Positions 1-7,200 of a stretch of DNA of 18,467 nucleotides are shown here, in pieces. Position 1 is the first letter of the stretch. Each line of letters opens with the position of its first letter. Both the position numbers and the translations under genes were made by a program. The notes under the pieces were generated by a model, which had not been told where the DNA came from, searched no databases, and saw only the letters and a program-made list of their open reading frames with translations. Source of the stretch: DASUZD01 sp036377055 (GTDB taxonomy: Bacteria; Actinomycetota; Thermoleophilia; Gaiellales; Gaiellaceae); assembly GCA_036377055.1 (NCBI GenBank), contig DASUZD010000246.1, forward strand, positions 1 through 18,467. Reading direction: 5' to 3'.

Positions 1-950
1 CCGAGGTCGCTGATGTAGCAGATGTGGTCGCCGCGGCGAGCCTCCTCGACGTACTGCCGCTCGATCGGCCTGCCGAAGAGCTCCTCGAAGCGCTCGATCG
101 CCTCGATCACCGAGATGCTGTTGGCCCGGCCGCCGCCGAGGTTGTACACGGCGGCGGTCGTCGGACTCTCCGCGAAGGCCATGATCGCCGTGCACACGTC
201 GTACGAGTGGATGTTGTCGCGGACCTGCTTGCCCTTGTAGCCGAAGACCCGGTAGACGAGCCCCTCTCGGGCGGCGCGCGCGACGTACGCGAGGAACCCG
301 TGTAGCTCGGCCGCCGAGTGGTTCGGGCCGGTCAGCGGCGCGCCGCGGAAGCAGACCGTCGGCATTCCGAAGTACCGCCCGTACTCCTGCACGAGGATGT
401 CGGCGGCGGCCTTCGACGCGCCGAAGAGGCTGTGCATCGTCTTGTCGATGCGCATGGTCTCGTCGATCCCGTCGCGCCCGTCGGCGTAGTCCCAGCGCGT
501 CTCCAGCTCGACGAGCTCGAGCTCGTTCGGCGCGTCGCCGTAGACCTTGTTCGTGGAGAGGAACGCGAACGGCGCCTCGGGCGCGTGCGCGCGCACCGCC
601 TCGAGCAAGTTCAGCGTCCCGACGGCGTTGACGTCGAAGTCGTCGAACGGCCGCTGCGCGGCGAGGTCGTGCGAAGGCTGCGCGGCGGCGTGGACGACGA
701 GGTCGGGCTTCGTCTCGGCGACGATCCGCGCCATTGCGCCGCGGTCGCGGACGTCGAGGTCGTGGTGCTCGAACCTGCGCGTCGTCCGCCGCAGCCGCTC
801 GAGGTTCCAGGTCGTGTCGCCGTGCGGGCCGAAGAAGTCCGCGCGCATGTTGTTGTCGACGCCGTGCACGCGCCAGCCGCGCTCGTCGAGGAACGAGACC
901 ATCTCGGAGCCGATCAGGCCGCTCGAGCCCGTGACGAGCGCCAGCTTCAT
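1..950 (-). CDS. CDP-paratose 2-epimerase-like NAD-dependent SDR (3' end outside window)
   Basis: Extended short-chain dehydrogenase/reductase acting on a nucleotide sugar; about 316 residues are visible and the C-terminus is cut by the window edge. Seen: an N-terminal Rossmann nucleotide-binding motif GSSGLIGS (residues 8-15), an STNKVYGD strand (132-139), and the signature block DNNMRADFFGPHG (32-44) followed by TWNLERL, which is characteristic of CDP-paratose/tyvelose 2-epimerases. Later FGYKGKQVRDNIHSYD and YNLGGG fit the substrate-binding half. The catalytic YxxxK motif reads FGASK: Phe176 replaces Tyr, while Lys180 is kept. I recall a related subgroup of homologues with the same Phe, so the protein may be active on an unknown substrate. 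The ATG at 948-950 overlaps the stop of the preceding glycosyltransferase (ATGA), implying translational coupling. Role inferred: making or modifying a sugar nucleotide for surface glycan. Family call is confident; exact substrate is not. Confidence 0.85.
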   Translation of the reverse strand, partial: MKLALVTGSSGLIGSEMVSFLDERGWRVHGVDNNMRADFFGPHGDTTWNLERLRRTTRRFEHHDLDVRDRGAMARIVAETKPDLVVHAAAQPSHDLAAQRPFDDFDVNAVGTLNLLEAVRAHAPEAPFAFLSTNKVYGDAPNELELVELETRWDYADGRDGIDETMRIDKTMHSLFGASKAAADILVQEYGRYFGMPTVCFRGAPLTGPNHSAAELHGFLAYVARAAREGLVYRVFGYKGKQVRDNIHSYDVCTAIMAFAESPTTAAVYNLGGGRANSISVIEAIERFEELFGRPIERQYVEEARRGDHICYISDL

Positions 951-1534
951 TTGCCGAGCCTAGCGCGCGCCGTCCGAAGCCTGGTGCCCAGCCGCGCGCG
1001 GTACCGGGCGCGCATGTACAGCACCTTCACAGGGTTGCGGATCGGGCGGACGCGGACCGTGACCTCGTCGACGAACACGGGGTCGCCCTGGAGCCGCGCG
1101 GTCTCCTCGATGAACGTGTAGTCGCCGTGGACGGTGCCGCGGTGCTCCCAGACGCCGAGCTTCCCGGGCACGTTCGGGACGAGGAAGATCTGCGTGCTGA
1201 CGTTCCGGTTCTTCAGCTCAGGGACCTGCCAGCGCTTGGGCCCGGTCGTGTACTCCATCCGGAAGATCCCGATCCGGCCCGGGTTCTCGTCGGCGAAGCG
1301 GCGGATCTTCGCGAACGCGCCGGGGACGTACACGTCGTCGTCGTCCATGAAGAGCAGGTGCGTGCCGGCCGCGCGGTGCATCGACTGATTCCGTGGCGTG
1401 TCGCCGGCGTCGCCCGAGTCGTCACGGAGGAGCAGCAGCTCGTCGCCGGGCTCGAGCTGGGACGTGATCGACTTCAGCGTCCGCCTAAGCGTCTTCCGGC
1501 CTGCCGTGCCGACGATGATCGAGAAGGTCGCCAC
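947..1534 (-). CDS. Short family 2 (GT-A) glycosyltransferase
   Basis: A 195-residue protein with the start of a GT2 fold: strand SIIVGTAGRKT near residues 5-15, the diphosphate/sugar region DELLLLRDDSG (31-41), and the metal-binding acidic cluster FMDDDD at 62-67. A later segment with GDYTFIEET followed by FVDEVTVRVRP matches the acceptor side of the fold. It lacks the long C-terminal extension of processive GT2 enzymes and has no membrane segment, so it is probably a cytoplasmic single-sugar transferase. Start chosen is GTG at 1532-1534, with no convincing Shine-Dalgarno; it lies 9 nt after the stop of the upstream membrane protein, so it probably depends on read-through translation. The C-terminus is very basic (repeated Arg), suggesting contact with acidic membrane lipids. 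Donor and acceptor cannot be told from sequence. Confidence 0.8.
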   Translation of the reverse strand: MATFSIIVGTAGRKTLRRTLKSITSQLEPGDELLLLRDDSGDAGDTPRNQSMHRAAGTHLLFMDDDDVYVPGAFAKIRRFADENPGRIGIFRMEYTTGPKRWQVPELKNRNVSTQIFLVPNVPGKLGVWEHRGTVHGDYTFIEETARLQGDPVFVDEVTVRVRPIRNPVKVLYMRARYRARLGTRLRTARARLGK

Positions 1535-1543
1535 AGGCCGAGG

Positions 1544-2854
1544 TTAATGCGCTCGCGCGGGTGCGAGCGCCCGTCGCGGCGCCCGCCTCGCGAGCTCCTG
1601 GAGGTCGGGCACGACGAGCGCTGCCGCGCCTGCGACGGTCGCCGTCGTCAGCGCCATGCCCGCGAGCCGCGGCAGGCCGGCCCACCACCAGATCGTCGAC
1701 CAGTCGAAGTTCGGCCCCCACGTGCCGGCCTGGAAGAGCGTCGCCGCGACCGAGATCGCCGCGAGCGCCGTCGTCGTCCGCGGCCAGCGCCGATACGCCT
1801 CGGGCAGGCCGAGCGCGAGGAAGAGCAGCGCCGGAGCGAAGTACCTCGGGCCAGGGGACAGTCCCCCGTACGGGTCGAAGTAACCGGCGGCGAGCACTGC
1901 GAACGCTGCGGCGATCGCGCCGGAAGCCGCCGCCTCGAGCCGTAATCCGCGACGCCAGAGCAGGGCGAGGCCGGCGCACGCGAGGACGAGCACGGGAGAC
2001 ACGACGAAGAGCCCCCGGCGGCCGAGGAACGTCTCGAAGAGCGCGTGGCCGCCCGGCACGCCGATCCCGAAGAAGCCCGAGTGCTGCTGCGGGAACGTCG
2101 CGCTCTCGTAGCGGTACGAGAAGTGGAGCGGCGATCCGAACGCGGCGTTGTTGTACGCGCCGAGGAGGACGGCGAAGGGAACCGCTCCCGCGAGGAACGT
2201 CGCCGCGTCCCGGACGGACCGCGTGCGCAGGACGACGTAGCCGAGGACGACAGCCGCTGCGACCGCGGCCTGGTACTCGAAGACGACGGCCGCTCCTGCC
2301 GCCGCGCCGGCCAGCGCGATCAGCCGCGTCCCACCGCGCCAGGCCAGCAGGAACGCGGCGAACGCGAGGCTCGCCGCGGCGAGGTGGCTGAAGACCGTCG
2401 CCGCCATCGGCAGGGCCATCGTCGCGAGGCCGACGGTCGCAGCGACGGCGGTCGTCGTCTCCGGTGCGACACGGCGAGCCGCGACCGCCGCGAGCGCGAC
2501 CGCCACGCAGAAGGCGAGCCCGCCCGTCAGGACGCGGAGGCTCCAGAGGAGCCACCGATTCCACCAGACTCCCGCCGTTCCCTCGCCGCGGCCGACGGCG
2601 CCGACCGCCCGCGCCGCCTCGAGCGACGGAACCGCGAGGAACGAGATCCCCGGCGCCTTGTCCGAGTAGCTGTGGCCGGCGAAGTCCGCGCGATCCTCGG
2701 TCTGGCGCGCGAAGCGGTCGATCCGAAGCGTCCCGTCGTAGACGAGCGACTGGGTCAGCGCGAGCCGCGAGACGTCGGGCCAGCCCGCGCCGTAGGCGAA
2801 AGAGAGCGCTGCGACGACGATCGCAGCGGACATGGCGACGATGCGGCCGTTCAC
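1544..2854 (-). CDS. Multi-spanning membrane protein, GT-C glycosyltransferase-like
   Basis: A 436-residue integral membrane protein with roughly ten hydrophobic helices. Helix 1 (about 5-23) is followed by a long polar loop (about 24-95) containing the YDGTLRID segment and SDKAPG at 64-69. An acidic, likely extracytoplasmic first loop followed by many helices is the plan of GT-C enzymes (PMT/ArnT-like), which use polyprenyl-phosphate sugars; the SDKAPG motif recurs in actinobacterial membrane proteins of that general type. Trp- and Tyr-rich loops (for example near residue 395) are also typical. Function as a sugar transferase is inferred; no catalytic residue can be assigned with confidence. 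Start chosen is GTG at 2852-2854; an internal ATG at 2831-2833 (residue 8) is an alternative just before helix 1. It sits 26 nt after the small membrane protein gene and 9 nt before the GT2 gene. Confidence 0.7.
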   Translation of the reverse strand: MNGRIVAMSAAIVVAALSFAYGAGWPDVSRLALTQSLVYDGTLRIDRFARQTEDRADFAGHSYSDKAPGISFLAVPSLEAARAVGAVGRGEGTAGVWWNRWLLWSLRVLTGGLAFCVAVALAAVAARRVAPETTTAVAATVGLATMALPMAATVFSHLAAASLAFAAFLLAWRGGTRLIALAGAAAGAAVVFEYQAAVAAAVVLGYVVLRTRSVRDAATFLAGAVPFAVLLGAYNNAAFGSPLHFSYRYESATFPQQHSGFFGIGVPGGHALFETFLGRRGLFVVSPVLVLACAGLALLWRRGLRLEAAASGAIAAAFAVLAAGYFDPYGGLSPGPRYFAPALLFLALGLPEAYRRWPRTTTALAAISVAATLFQAGTWGPNFDWSTIWWWAGLPRLAGMALTTATVAGAAALVVPDLQELARRAPRRALAPARAH

Positions 2855-2880
2855 GACGGGGCGCGAACGAGCCTATCGAG

Positions 2881-3267
2881 CTAGGAGGTCTGCTCGGTAC
2901 CGCAGGCCGCCAGACGCCCCAACGCTGCGTGGGCGGCCCACAGCACGAGCGCGGCCGCGACACCCCAGATCGGCGCCACGAGCACGCCGACGCCCCCAGT
3001 CGATGAGCTCGTGTCGGACGCGCTCGCGTACGCGAAGCCCGCGACGGCCAGCTCGATCGTCACGGCGCCCGCGACGAAGACGCGACGACCGAGGTGCCCG
3101 CCGTACATGAGGCCGGCGAGGAGCGCGCTCGGCACGGCAAGCCAGGCGATGGTGACGAGGTCGAAGATCGCCGTGCCGATTCCGTCGGGCCACCCGGCCC
3201 CCACCCAGAGCGCAGCTGCGCCGAGAACGCAGGCACAACAGACGACGGCGGCTGCGACGGCGGCCAT
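2881..3267 (-). CDS. Small four-helix membrane protein, unknown function
   Basis: A 128-residue protein I do not recognise as a named family. It consists almost entirely of four hydrophobic segments at about residues 2-24, 33-56, 63-82 and 92-115, with short polar links (HLGRR after helix 2; a Ser/Thr-rich link at 82-91) and a short hydrophilic tail with one Cys at 122. The frame stays open much further upstream (to 3699) but that part overlaps the preceding gene; the ATG at 3265-3267 is the first start after that gene's stop, 11 nt away, and opens directly into helix 1. Position directly after the RHS toxin and the exported 175-aa protein makes it a possible second immunity or membrane-protecting factor, but it could equally belong to the glycan genes that follow. 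Both roles are inference. Confidence 0.7.
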   Translation of the reverse strand: MAAVAAAVVCCACVLGAAALWVGAGWPDGIGTAIFDLVTIAWLAVPSALLAGLMYGGHLGRRVFVAGAVTIELAVAGFAYASASDTSSSTGGVGVLVAPIWGVAAALVLWAAHAALGRLAACGTEQTS

Positions 3268-3278
3268 TCTGGAAGGCT

Positions 3279-3806
3279 CTAGCCGCGCGTCGCCGGACGC
3301 GGCAACCCCTTCTGGATCGCGCGCATCCCGGCTCGGAGCCTCTTCACGATGGCGGGGCGGTCGGTGAAGAGGCTGCAGTCGACGTTGCCGAGGAGGAGCC
3401 AGGCACCCTTGTCCGTCGGATCGGGCAGGCTGAACTGGAAGAGCGTCGTCGGATGCCGTGTGGTGACTCCGGCTCGCGGTCTTCTGTAGACGTCGCAGAA
3501 GAGGTCGCCTTCCCGCGCCGTGATCTCGTTCCGCCGGTCGAGGTTTTCGTGGGGGCCCGAGTAGACGACGTTCACGAGTTGCGCGACGAGCCGCGAGGAG
3601 CACGACCCGAGCGAGTCGGGATAGAGATGAAAGCCGTACCGCCGGAGGACGGACGCGACCTTGCTCGCGGCGACCGGTCGACCGGCGCTCAGGCTGCACG
3701 GGCCGCCGGCGGCGTGCGGCGGCGGCCCGGACGCCGCCGAGCCGGCCATGCCCGCGACGAGGCCGAGGGCGGCGGTCGCGACCAAGCAGGTGAGCACGCG
3801 CCGCAT
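3279..3806 (-). CDS. Exported Cys-containing protein, candidate immunity protein for the RHS-PLA2 toxin
   Basis: A 175-residue protein of no family I can name. Seen: a Sec signal peptide (Arg-Arg start, hydrophobic core about 5-22, small-residue cleavage region about 20-26), then a mature domain of about 150 residues with four cysteines at 37, 69, 104 and 144, enough for two disulfides. Recognisable internal blocks are VVYSGPHENLDRRNEIT (80-96), EGDLFCDVYR and LLLGNVDC (137-144). The ATG at 3804-3806 lies 11 nt after the RHS stop, with an AGGG Shine-Dalgarno-like sequence overlapping that stop codon; a longer frame reaching 4202 lies inside the RHS gene and is rejected. Genes placed like this after polymorphic toxins usually encode the cognate immunity protein, and an exported one suits a toxin working on the outer membrane face. 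That role is inferred from position and export only. Confidence 0.75.
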   Translation of the reverse strand: MRRVLTCLVATAALGLVAGMAGSAASGPPPHAAGGPCSLSAGRPVAASKVASVLRRYGFHLYPDSLGSCSSRLVAQLVNVVYSGPHENLDRRNEITAREGDLFCDVYRRPRAGVTTRHPTTLFQFSLPDPTDKGAWLLLGNVDCSLFTDRPAIVKRLRAGMRAIQKGLPRPATRG

Positions 3807-3817
3807 CCCGCCCGACC

Positions 3818-4222
3818 CTACGACACCGTCCGGCGCTCGGCCCGTCGCCTGCACTCTGCGACGTCGCCGTTGAACAACCCGAGCTTCTTGCAGACGCCGA
3901 CCTGCACGTCGACGAAGTGGTCCTTCGCGGGCTTGGTCTGAAGCGCGTGGTAGATCGCGAGCGCCCAGCCGTGACACGACTTCTGGCCGACCTTCCCGGT
4001 CCCGGGGACGGACTGGTCGAAGAGCGGGTCGTGGACGTCGCCGATCTTGTCGCAGATCTTGTTCATCCGGTCGAGGAAGCCGCTGTCGCAGTAGCGTTTG
4101 TACCAGCCCCAGTGACCCCAGCACTTGTCGTGGAAGTCGCATGCGGTGTGGAAGTCGAAAATTCCAGGGATGCCGTCGGGGATGATGACCTTCTCGAGCC
4201 ACCCGTGGCCGGGGCCGCAGAC
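3818..4222 (-). other. C-terminal phospholipase A2-like toxin domain of the RHS protein
   Basis: Residues 2834-2967 of the RHS protein, directly after the RHS core. It opens with VCGPGHGW, like the Cys-Gly-rich Ca-binding loop of secreted PLA2, then IIPDGIPG, and then ACDFHDKC, the PLA2 catalytic signature, with His2864 as the expected base and Asp2865 as a metal ligand. It continues with YCDSGFLDRMNKIC, matching the second long helix of the fold, and a later CHGWALAIYHAL helix. Eight cysteines are present, typical of a disulfide-locked secreted enzyme. Expected reaction, from the family: Ca-dependent hydrolysis of the sn-2 ester of phospholipids, which would damage membranes. The usual Cys-Tyr-Gly-x-Cys-Gly following the active site reads Cys-Trp-Gly-His-Trp-Gly, so one family cysteine is lost. 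Confidence 0.85.
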
Positions 4223-7200
4223 CCCTTCACCGCTGAGATCCTCCTGGTTGAGGGGGTCTTGGAGTGCGAAGTCGTAGTTGTTCAACGCGCCGCCCGCCAA
4301 CGGGTCGACCGCGAGGAACCGTCCGAGCCCCGGATCGTACGGGCGTACGCCCATCTCGATCAGCGACGAGGTCGTATCGAGCTTCTTGTCCCAGCGCCCG
4401 TCCCAGCGCTTGACGGTCGTGTTCGCCGGCGGGGCCTGGTTCGGCGCGCCGAACGGGTCATAGGTGTACGCGGCGGTTCGAGTGCCCGTCGTGCCGGCCT
4501 GCGCTGCCACGTCGCCGTGGCCGTTGTAGTAGAGGAAGCTGACCGCGGTGGCGGAGGTCGGAGGGCCCGAATACGCCGCGAGGTCGCCGTCGGCCCCACC
4601 GATGCCCGAGGCCGTGATCGTGCCGGCGCCGTCGGTCTCGAACAGGCCGGCGAGCAGGAACCGCGTCGTCTGCCCGCCACCGACCCGCTGTCGCCGGAAG
4701 CCCATGGCGTCGAGCGAGTACGAGACCGTCGTGCCGCCGAACGTGCCGCCCGTGAGACGTCCGCGGCCGTCCCAGCTGAGCGTGTCCGCACCTCGGGTCG
4801 CCACCTGCCCGTCGGGCGTGTAGCGGTAGGTCGTCGTCTGGCCGCTGCGCGTGACGCTCGTGAGCTCGTCGACGCCCGGGGTCGCGGTGGGGTCGTAGCT
4901 GTACGTCGCAATCGTCTGCCCGTTGTCCGCGAACGAGATGCGATTCGAGTCCAGGTCGTAGGCGTACGTTCGCTGGATGCTCCCTGGGAGCCCGGCCGAC
5001 GAGAGGCGCCCGAGCTGGTCGTACGCGTACGTCGTCGTCTCCGTGGTCAGCCCGCCGCCGGTGCGGACCTCTTGCGACTTCCGCCCGTCCACGTTGAACG
5101 AGTAGGCGTAGTCGGCGATCGGACTCCCGATGGAGTCGGCTGGGACCGTCGCCGGAAGCGGTGCAGGAAGCGTCCCATGCCGGTTGTAGACGGCCTTGAT
5201 CTGGTTCGCACGGTTGTAGTCGCTCCAGCTGAAGGTTCCGTTCGGATACTGCGTCGCCTTGAGCTGGCCGCAGGTCGTGTACTTGAACGTGTAGTTGCGT
5301 CCCGCGGGGTCGATGACGGACGTCATCTGGTCGCCTGCGTCGTAGCCGTATTGCGTCGTGTAGGTCGGCCCGAGGGACAGGGATCCCGACGCGGCCCGGC
5401 GGAGGACGAGATTCCCGTCCGCGTCGTACGCGAAGCTCGCCTCGGCGCCGAACGAGTCGATGGACGAGATCTCACGTCCGGCCTCGTCGTATCCCTCCGT
5501 GACCGTGCCGGTCGCGTTGGTCACGGTGCGGGTTTGGGCTGCGGGGTCGTAGGTGTAGGTCGTCGGCTGGGGGTCGCCGGGAGCCGTCTCCTGCGTCAGG
5601 CGGCCCTCGGCGTCGTACGTGCTGCAGGTGGTGCCGGCGCCGGCCGTGAGGGCGACGACCCGTCCGGCTATGTCGTAGACGGCGATCTGCGGGCGCAGTC
5701 CGAACTGCGTCGTCGACTTCAGCAAGCCGGCCTGGGAGACCGCCGACCCGCCGCACGCAGACGGCGGCGCCGCCGACTCGGCGTCCCCGTAGTACGCGTA
5801 GTTGGTGACGAAGCGGCCGTCGACCGCCCCGACGAGGTCGCCGTTCGCGTTGATCGTCCGACCGGCGTTCCCCTTCGGCATGACCCTCTGGGTCAACCGG
5901 CCGTACGCGTCGTAGCGGTAGCTGGTCACGAGGTTCGCGCCGCCGACCTGGCGCAGGTCGTAGTCGGCCAGGTCTCGCCACGGCGCCGCGAAGTGCGTGA
6001 ACGCGACGGCGCCGCCCGCTGTGACCGTCGAGGTCTTGTTCGAGTAGTCCGGCTGGAGCGCCGTCCCGGGCACGACCTGCGTTGCGATCGGCGTCGCGCA
6101 GGTCCCGCATCGCCAGCGGAGATGGACCTCCGCGGTGCCCGTCGTGTCCGCGTACGCGACGCTGATCGGATGCAGCCCCGACTTGAGCCGGATCGACTGT
6201 GACGTCTTCGTGTGGAGCCCGGATCCCCCGATGTCGCTGATCGCCGTGTACTCGTCGAGGACGAGGCTCGTCCCGCCGTCGGCCACCGTCGAGAAGACGT
6301 AGTCGCCTGTCTGCGCGACGTTGAGGTAGCCCGACCAGCGGACCGAGAAGTTGTCGCTCTGTCCGCCGAGGAGCGAGGGGCCTCCGGATCCCCAGGTGAA
6401 GTCGATCGTCGAATCGGTGCGCTGGCCGTCGCCGCGGCCGGCGCGGCTCGGGTTCTTGTAGTACGTCGCCGCAAGCCCTGCGATCGAAGGACCGGCGGTC
6501 GACGCCGTTCCGATCGAGGCCTCGTCGTACCGGTAGCGCGTCGTCACCGAGCCGGTCGTGCTGCTCGGGTCGGGCGTGGCCGTCGCGATCAATTCGTTCC
6601 GGACCGGCTGGTAGGTGTTGTCGGTCGCGTTTCCGTTCGGATCCTCGGTCCACAGAGGCTGCCTCTTCGTCGTGAAGCCCTTGAGGCTCGCGTTTCCGAG
6701 CGGGTCCTTGATCTCGATCGCGTTGTCGAACTCGTCGTAGTACGTGGTCGTGCCCACCGGGTTCGGGACCCCGTTCTGGCTCGGGTTGAAGACCGTCGTC
6801 GAGGAGATCGCCGTCCGGCGCGTCCCGACGGCGACGCCGGTGTGCGCCGCCCGCGTCGGGTCGGTCTGCACGTTCGCGAAGCTGTAGGCAAACGTCCAGA
6901 TCGAGTGGCTCGGCGTCTGGCCGGTGATCGGGCCGTTGTCGACGCTAGTGACGCGACCGTTCGCGTCGTAGCCGATCTGAAGCGAGTGTGTCGGGTCGTA
7001 GCCGGGTGTGGCGCCGCCCGGGTTCAGATCGTTCGCATTCTGGATCTTGATGATCCGCCCGCTGGCGTCGTAGGCGATCGCCAGCACGTCGCGGGTACCG
7101 TCGTTGACGCGCTCGAGCGGCGCACCCGCACCGCTGTTGTTGTGGCCGACGTAGCGCCACGTCCGTCCGTCGGGGCCCGTGAGGCAGAGGATCGCGCCGG

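Noticed and set aside
1485..2963. A 492-codon minus-strand frame
   Set aside because: Shadow of the 436-residue membrane protein in another frame; composition is almost only Arg, Ala, Gly and Pro.
3268..3699. Longer frame for the 128-aa membrane protein
   Set aside because: The extra part overlaps the exported-protein gene in another frame and is Arg-rich shadow sequence.
3807..4202. Longer frame for the exported 175-aa protein
   Set aside because: It would overlap the PLA2 tip of the RHS gene; the inner ATG opens directly into a signal peptide.
3917..6202. Plus-strand open frame of 761 codons opposite the RHS shell and tip
   Set aside because: Arg/Val-rich shadow of the RHS frame, no domain or ribosome site.
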